From Cyclobacteriaceae bacterium (GTDB lineage: Bacteria; Bacteroidota; Bacteroidia; Cytophagales; Cyclobacteriaceae): a stretch of 64,000 nucleotides of DNA. Below the pieces are notes generated by a model. It did no database searches. It saw only the letters and a list, made by a program, of their open reading frames with translations, and was not told where the DNA came from. The position numbers and the translations under genes were made by a program. Position 1 is the stretch's first letter. Every line of letters starts with the position of its first letter. The DNA lies in NCBI GenBank assembly GCA_025808415.1, contig CP075525.1:3209501-3273500 (forward strand). Reading direction: 5' to 3'. This document shows positions 61,601-64,000 of this stretch, piece after piece.

Positions 61601-62975
61601 GGAGGCCTTTGCCCAGTATGCCTTCAACAAATCACACTCAACATGCTACTCGTTAGTAGCCTATCATACAGCTTACCTGAAAGCCAACTATCCTGCTGAA
61701 TATATGTCAGCAGTGTTAACGCATTCGCAAAGCAACCTTGATAAGGTTACCTTCTTTATTGAAGAATGCCGCAACCTGGGCATACCCGTGCTGGGCCCGC
61801 ATGTAAATGAATCAGGAGTTTACTTTGAAGTAAATAAAAACGGAGAAATCCGTTTTGGACTTGGCGCCATTAAAGGTGCAGGTGATGCCGCTGTTGAAGC
61901 AATAATTCACGAGCGCAATGCGCATGGACCTTTTGAAGATATTTTTGACTTTGCCAAACGCGTTAACCAACGATCGGTAAACAAAAAAACCTTTGAATGC
62001 CTGGCATTATCCGGGGCATTCGATTGTTTTGAGGGCATTCATCGAAGACAATATGTGTACGCCAAAGATGGCGATGCCAGTTTAATTGAAAAGGCCGCCA
62101 AGTATGCTGCCAAAACACAACTGGATGAGCAAAGCTCACAGGTAAGTTTGTTTGGTGGAACAACTGGAACGGCCATGCCAAAGCCCAAAATTGAACCCGT
62201 TGAGCCGTTCAGCGAAATCGAAAAACTGAACCTGGAAAAAGAAGTGGTTGGTATTTACATTTCAGGCCACCCATTGGACAATTTCCGGTTTGAAATGGAC
62301 GCCTTCTGCAATACACTGTGCAACCAACTCATCGACCTGGATCCATTAATCGGGCGGGAAACAAAAATCTGTGGCATTGTAACCACGGTTGAACACCGCA
62401 CCACCAAAACCGGCAGGCCGTTTGGGAAATTTACCATCGAAGACTACAGCGGAAACTTTACGTTCACGCTCTTTGGCGAGGATTACCTGAAATACAAAAA
62501 CTTTATGATGCAGGGCTGGTTCCTGTTTATTGAGGGCATGATCCAACGGAATACCTGGGGAAGAATGGATGTTGAGTTCAGGATCAGGAGTATTGAGCTT
62601 TTAAATGAACTGGTTCAAAAACGTTTGCAAGGGCTTGCTTTGCGGTTACCCCTGCACGCCATAACCACCGAAGTGGTGGATAAAATAGAAGAATTTTGTA
62701 AGAAAAACCCGGGGCAGGCAGCCTTACAACTTTTCATAAAAGATGATTACGAAGCCCTTCAGGTTGAATTACTGGCCCGGGCGTACCGGATAAGCGTAAC
62801 CAATGCCCTGGTTCAGGAATTTAAGAAACATGCAGAGATTGGCGTGATTACATCCAACGCCCAGGTGCGCTGGTTGAATGACCGGGCAGATGAAGATAAG
62901 CTTGAGGTACTGGATGAAGATGGAACAATTTCTTCTACCTTTGTGTTGGATTCAGCAGAACTAATTAATCAATAA
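58671..62975 (+). CDS. dnaE: DNA polymerase III alpha subunit with N-terminal proofreading exonuclease
   Basis: The 1434-residue replicative polymerase is longer than usual (about 1160) because residues 1-190 form a DnaQ-like 3'-5' exonuclease: ExoI FDTETTG (D6, E8), ExoII GHNIEFD (99-105), ExoIII HDASYD (H170, D175). A linker leads to the PHP domain (from 240), which keeps HLHVHS but has ALTDFGNLYG, where the metal-binding histidine is replaced by F278 as in E. coli DnaE. The polymerase palm has PDIDIDFDDEG near residue 641, followed by the fingers (FQFESPGMQKYL; MNALYRPGPMEYIPAFI) and near 1225 the OB fold. Proofreading is thus probably done by the fused exonuclease. trxA follows after 22 bases. 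Confidence 0.95.
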   Translation: MYLIFDTETTGVPHNKTAPITDLDNWPRLVQLAWQLHDHAGKLLAQNNFVIKPEGFNIPYKAEQIHGISTQRAQEEGHDLKTVLGKFLNDLGQTSVLVGHNIEFDINIIGAELIRKNIVPEKFLSLTKVDTGLSSIEFCQLPGGIGGRLKMPRLVELHKKLFGKDFGDAHDASYDVAATARCYFGLLQKKVLKPFDATPLSEIIYEEPRLDEANFVKRKRKKDAGYSLDDNDADTIDSPFCHLHVHSQYSVLQATPEIKALVTKAKSLNMPALALTDFGNLYGAFKFVREALTHEIKPIVGCEFYLADERKKLKFTKDNPDKRYTQVLLAKNKSGYQNLAILSSLGFTEGLYGIYPRIDKELVAQYKHDLIATTGNLSSEIPHLILHVGERQAEEAFVWWHKQFGDDFYIELNRHGLAEEDHVNDVLLGFAQKYKVKYFAANETYYIDKEESNAHDVLLCIKEGEFKSTPIGEGRGYRYGLPNNEFYLKSQEEMKSIFRDLPEAIETIQEIINKIEAYSLERQVALPKFEIPKGFASEDDYLKHLTYEGAKKKYGEITPLLQERLDFELETIRKTGYPGYFLIVQDFTSKARDMGVSVGPGRGSAAGSAVAYCIGITNVDPIKYDLLFERFLNPDRVSLPDIDIDFDDEGRDKVLNYVIDKYGKDQVAQIITYGTMAAKSSIRDCARVMQLSLADANYLAKMVPERPGTTLDAAFKEVKELADFKNGTDLKADVLKQAIVLEGSVRNTGTHACGVIITPDALTKFVPVATAKDSSMLVTQFDNSVVESAGLLKMDFLGLTTLSIINTALKNIKKSRRIEIDIDAVPLDDEKTYQLFQRGETSGTFQFESPGMQKYLRQLKPDKFEDLIAMNALYRPGPMEYIPAFINRKHGREPIKYDLPEMEEFLAETYGITVYQEQVMLLSQKLANFSKGDADVLRKAMGKKQKSVLDKMKDKFIEGCKANGHAQEICEKIWVDWEAFAQYAFNKSHSTCYSLVAYHTAYLKANYPAEYMSAVLTHSQSNLDKVTFFIEECRNLGIPVLGPHVNESGVYFEVNKNGEIRFGLGAIKGAGDAAVEAIIHERNAHGPFEDIFDFAKRVNQRSVNKKTFECLALSGAFDCFEGIHRRQYVYAKDGDASLIEKAAKYAAKTQLDEQSSQVSLFGGTTGTAMPKPKIEPVEPFSEIEKLNLEKEVVGIYISGHPLDNFRFEMDAFCNTLCNQLIDLDPLIGRETKICGIVTTVEHRTTKTGRPFGKFTIEDYSGNFTFTLFGEDYLKYKNFMMQGWFLFIEGMIQRNTWGRMDVEFRIRSIELLNELVQKRLQGLALRLPLHAITTEVVDKIEEFCKKNPGQAALQLFIKDDYEALQVELLARAYRISVTNALVQEFKKHAEIGVITSNAQVRWLNDRADEDKLEVLDEDGTISSTFVLDSAELINQ

Positions 62976-62997
62976 CAATAACTTTTAATACGATAAC

Positions 62998-63318
62998 ATG
63001 GGCAAAACTATTGAACTAACCGACTCAACTTTTGATCAAACCATTAAATCCGATAAACCCGTTTTGGTAGACTTTTGGGCTGAATGGTGCGGGCCTTGTA
63101 AAATGATTGGTCCCGTGGTTGAAGAACTGGCAGGAGAATATGAAGGCAAGGCCGTAGTGGCTAAAATCAACGTTGACGAAAATCCGCAAACCGCTGCAAA
63201 ATTCGGTATTCGTTCTATTCCTACCTTATTGGTGTTTAAAGGCGGCCAGATTGTTGACAAACAAATTGGAGCGGTACCTAAATCGGTGCTCGCTCAAAAA
63301 TTAGCTGCCCAGGTTTAA
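62998..63318 (+). CDS. trxA: Thioredoxin
   Basis: The 106-residue protein has the whole thioredoxin fold with the redox motif [10 protein letters not shown] (residues 27-36, C31 and C34), the cis-proline in RSIPTLLVF and the C-terminal helix. It reduces protein disulfides in the cytoplasm. No signal peptide. It lies 22 bases after dnaE on the same strand and ends before a clear terminator, so the two may share a transcript. Confidence 0.97.
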   Translation: MGKTIELTDSTFDQTIKSDKPVLVDFWAEWCGPCKMIGPVVEELAGEYEGKAVVAKINVDENPQTAAKFGIRSIPTLLVFKGGQIVDKQIGAVPKSVLAQKLAAQV

Positions 63319-63344
63319 GCACTTAATAAATTTTAAAATACAAG

Positions 63345-63377
63345 AAGCCGCTGTGTGCATAATGCAGTGGCTTTTTT
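63345..63377 (+). terminator. Terminator after trxA
   Basis: AAGCCGCTGT and GCAGTGGCTT form a stem (with G-T pairs) around a 9-base loop, followed by seven T's. It lies 26 bases after the trxA stop. Confidence 0.85.
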
Positions 63378-63459
63378 TATTTACGGTAATTCCATACTGC
63401 TTTATAAACCAACCGATAATTCGTTGTTAATTTTTATCTTTACCCGAACTGGTTAATCA

Positions 63460-64000
63460 TGAAAAAGGCTTTAATCATTCTTTTTACGTGTACATTCCAT
63501 TTTTCGCACCTGTTTGGTCAATCTCCAGGAGGTGTTTCTACCAACCTTAGGTGGTGGATGAAGGCAAATGCCGGCACCTTTACCGACAACGGAACAACAC
63601 CTGCTGCAGAAGGGCAACTGGTCCAGCAGTGGAACGACCAAAGCGCCATTGCCAACCATGCACGGCAAACAACAAACGCAAACAAGCCGGAATACCGAAC
63701 AAATGTCATCAATAGTAATCCAGTATTAAGATTTGCCAGCAATCAATTTCTGGATGGCTTGGCAGCCCCCGGAATTGGTGCGACTCAAAGTTTTTATATG
63801 TTTCTTGTCTTTCGACAAAACTCGTATGTAGCCGGAGGTACAGACGATGGTAACGGTACTTTTATTATAGACAGGCCATCCGCAACCAACAATCTCACCT
63901 CCTTCAAGATTGTGAATACCGATAAGTATTTCTATCAAAAAAGGACAGACGGAGGTGCGAATCTCGGGGGGCCGGTCTCAATTACCTCAGCGCCCACCAA
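63460..64000 (+). CDS. Secreted surface protein, type IX-secretion style, 3' end cut by window
   Basis: An ATG at 63460 opens a frame that continues to the window edge (180 codons). The signal peptide MKKALIILFTCTFHFSHLFG is cut after GQ. The next residues SPGGVSTNLRWWMKANAGTF and LVQQWNDQSAIANHARQ, then NSNPVLRFASNQFLDG, match the start of large adhesin-like or LamG-type proteins of Bacteroidota that are exported by the type IX system through a C-terminal sorting domain. That C-terminus is outside the window, so the secretion route is inferred. A frame on the other strand is a shadow. Confidence 0.7.

Noticed and set aside
1..64000. CRISPR arrays, prophage or toxin-antitoxin genes
   Set aside because: No regularly spaced repeats, cas genes, phage structural genes or small paired toxin-like frames were found on reading both strands.

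Overview
The window looks like a chromosomal stretch of a Gram-negative Bacteroidota bacterium, most likely order Cytophagales. The support is a SusC/SusD pair, type B three-subunit succinate dehydrogenase, promoters of the Bacteroidota type (TTG, about 19 bases, TAnnTTTG), a cysteine-free type B ribosomal protein L31, many lipoproteins, and a truncated last gene that resembles surface proteins secreted by the type IX system. I see no CRISPR array, phage or intact insertion sequence. The genus cannot be fixed from the sequence.

Layout. Positions 1-9264 are a minus-strand block: a bestrophin-like channel (cut by the window edge), a universal stress protein, an OmpR-type response regulator without a kinase beside it, a heme oxygenase with a perfect palindrome in front, a ComM-type ATPase, phosphoheptose isomerase gmhA, a small membrane protein, an MsbA-like ABC exporter and a Wzi-like outer-membrane protein. 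Positions 9402-13910 run on plus: L31, a GlmU-like nucleotidyltransferase, DNA polymerase III delta', a cyclophilin lipoprotein and an rfbD-like reductase. Positions 13907-28545 are mixed-strand genes: DUF2927 lipoprotein, neurotransmitter:sodium symporter, PafA-like phosphatase, WG-repeat protein, an unrecognised helical protein, a receiver-only regulator, ALDH7, a PIF1-like helicase, HtrA protease and Hsp20.

Positions 28835-44944 hold a polysaccharide utilization locus. It comprises a sodium/solute symporter on plus and a tight minus-strand row susC, susD, a LamG lipoprotein, two GH144-like glucanase lipoproteins, a GH3 beta-glucosidase and an SGNH hydrolase. The enzyme set fits use of beta-1,2-glucan. 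Directly upstream of susC sits the most unusual gene of the window (43031-44944): a 7TM-DISM membrane receptor whose cytoplasmic end is a zinc ribbon plus helix-turn-helix like the N-terminal DNA-binding part of IS1595-family transposases, with no transposase catalytic domain. It may be a membrane-bound transcription regulator made from a domesticated transposase domain.

Positions 45039-64000 hold a convergent tRNA-Asn/tRNA-Arg pair with clear promoters and terminators, a beta-barrel protein, a PaaG-like enoyl-CoA hydratase, a degenerate PAP2 membrane protein, rpoN, asnS, a second universal stress protein, DUF3052, two LPP20-like lipoproteins, sdhCAB, a 36-residue membrane peptide, a DNA polymerase III alpha subunit with an N-terminal proofreading exonuclease, thioredoxin, and the start of a secreted surface protein.

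Genes are close-packed; the only gap over 300 bases without a long gene is 58246-58670, which holds the sdh promoter, the short peptide gene and an inverted repeat before dnaE. Family names come from recognising motifs by eye; no database search was run.
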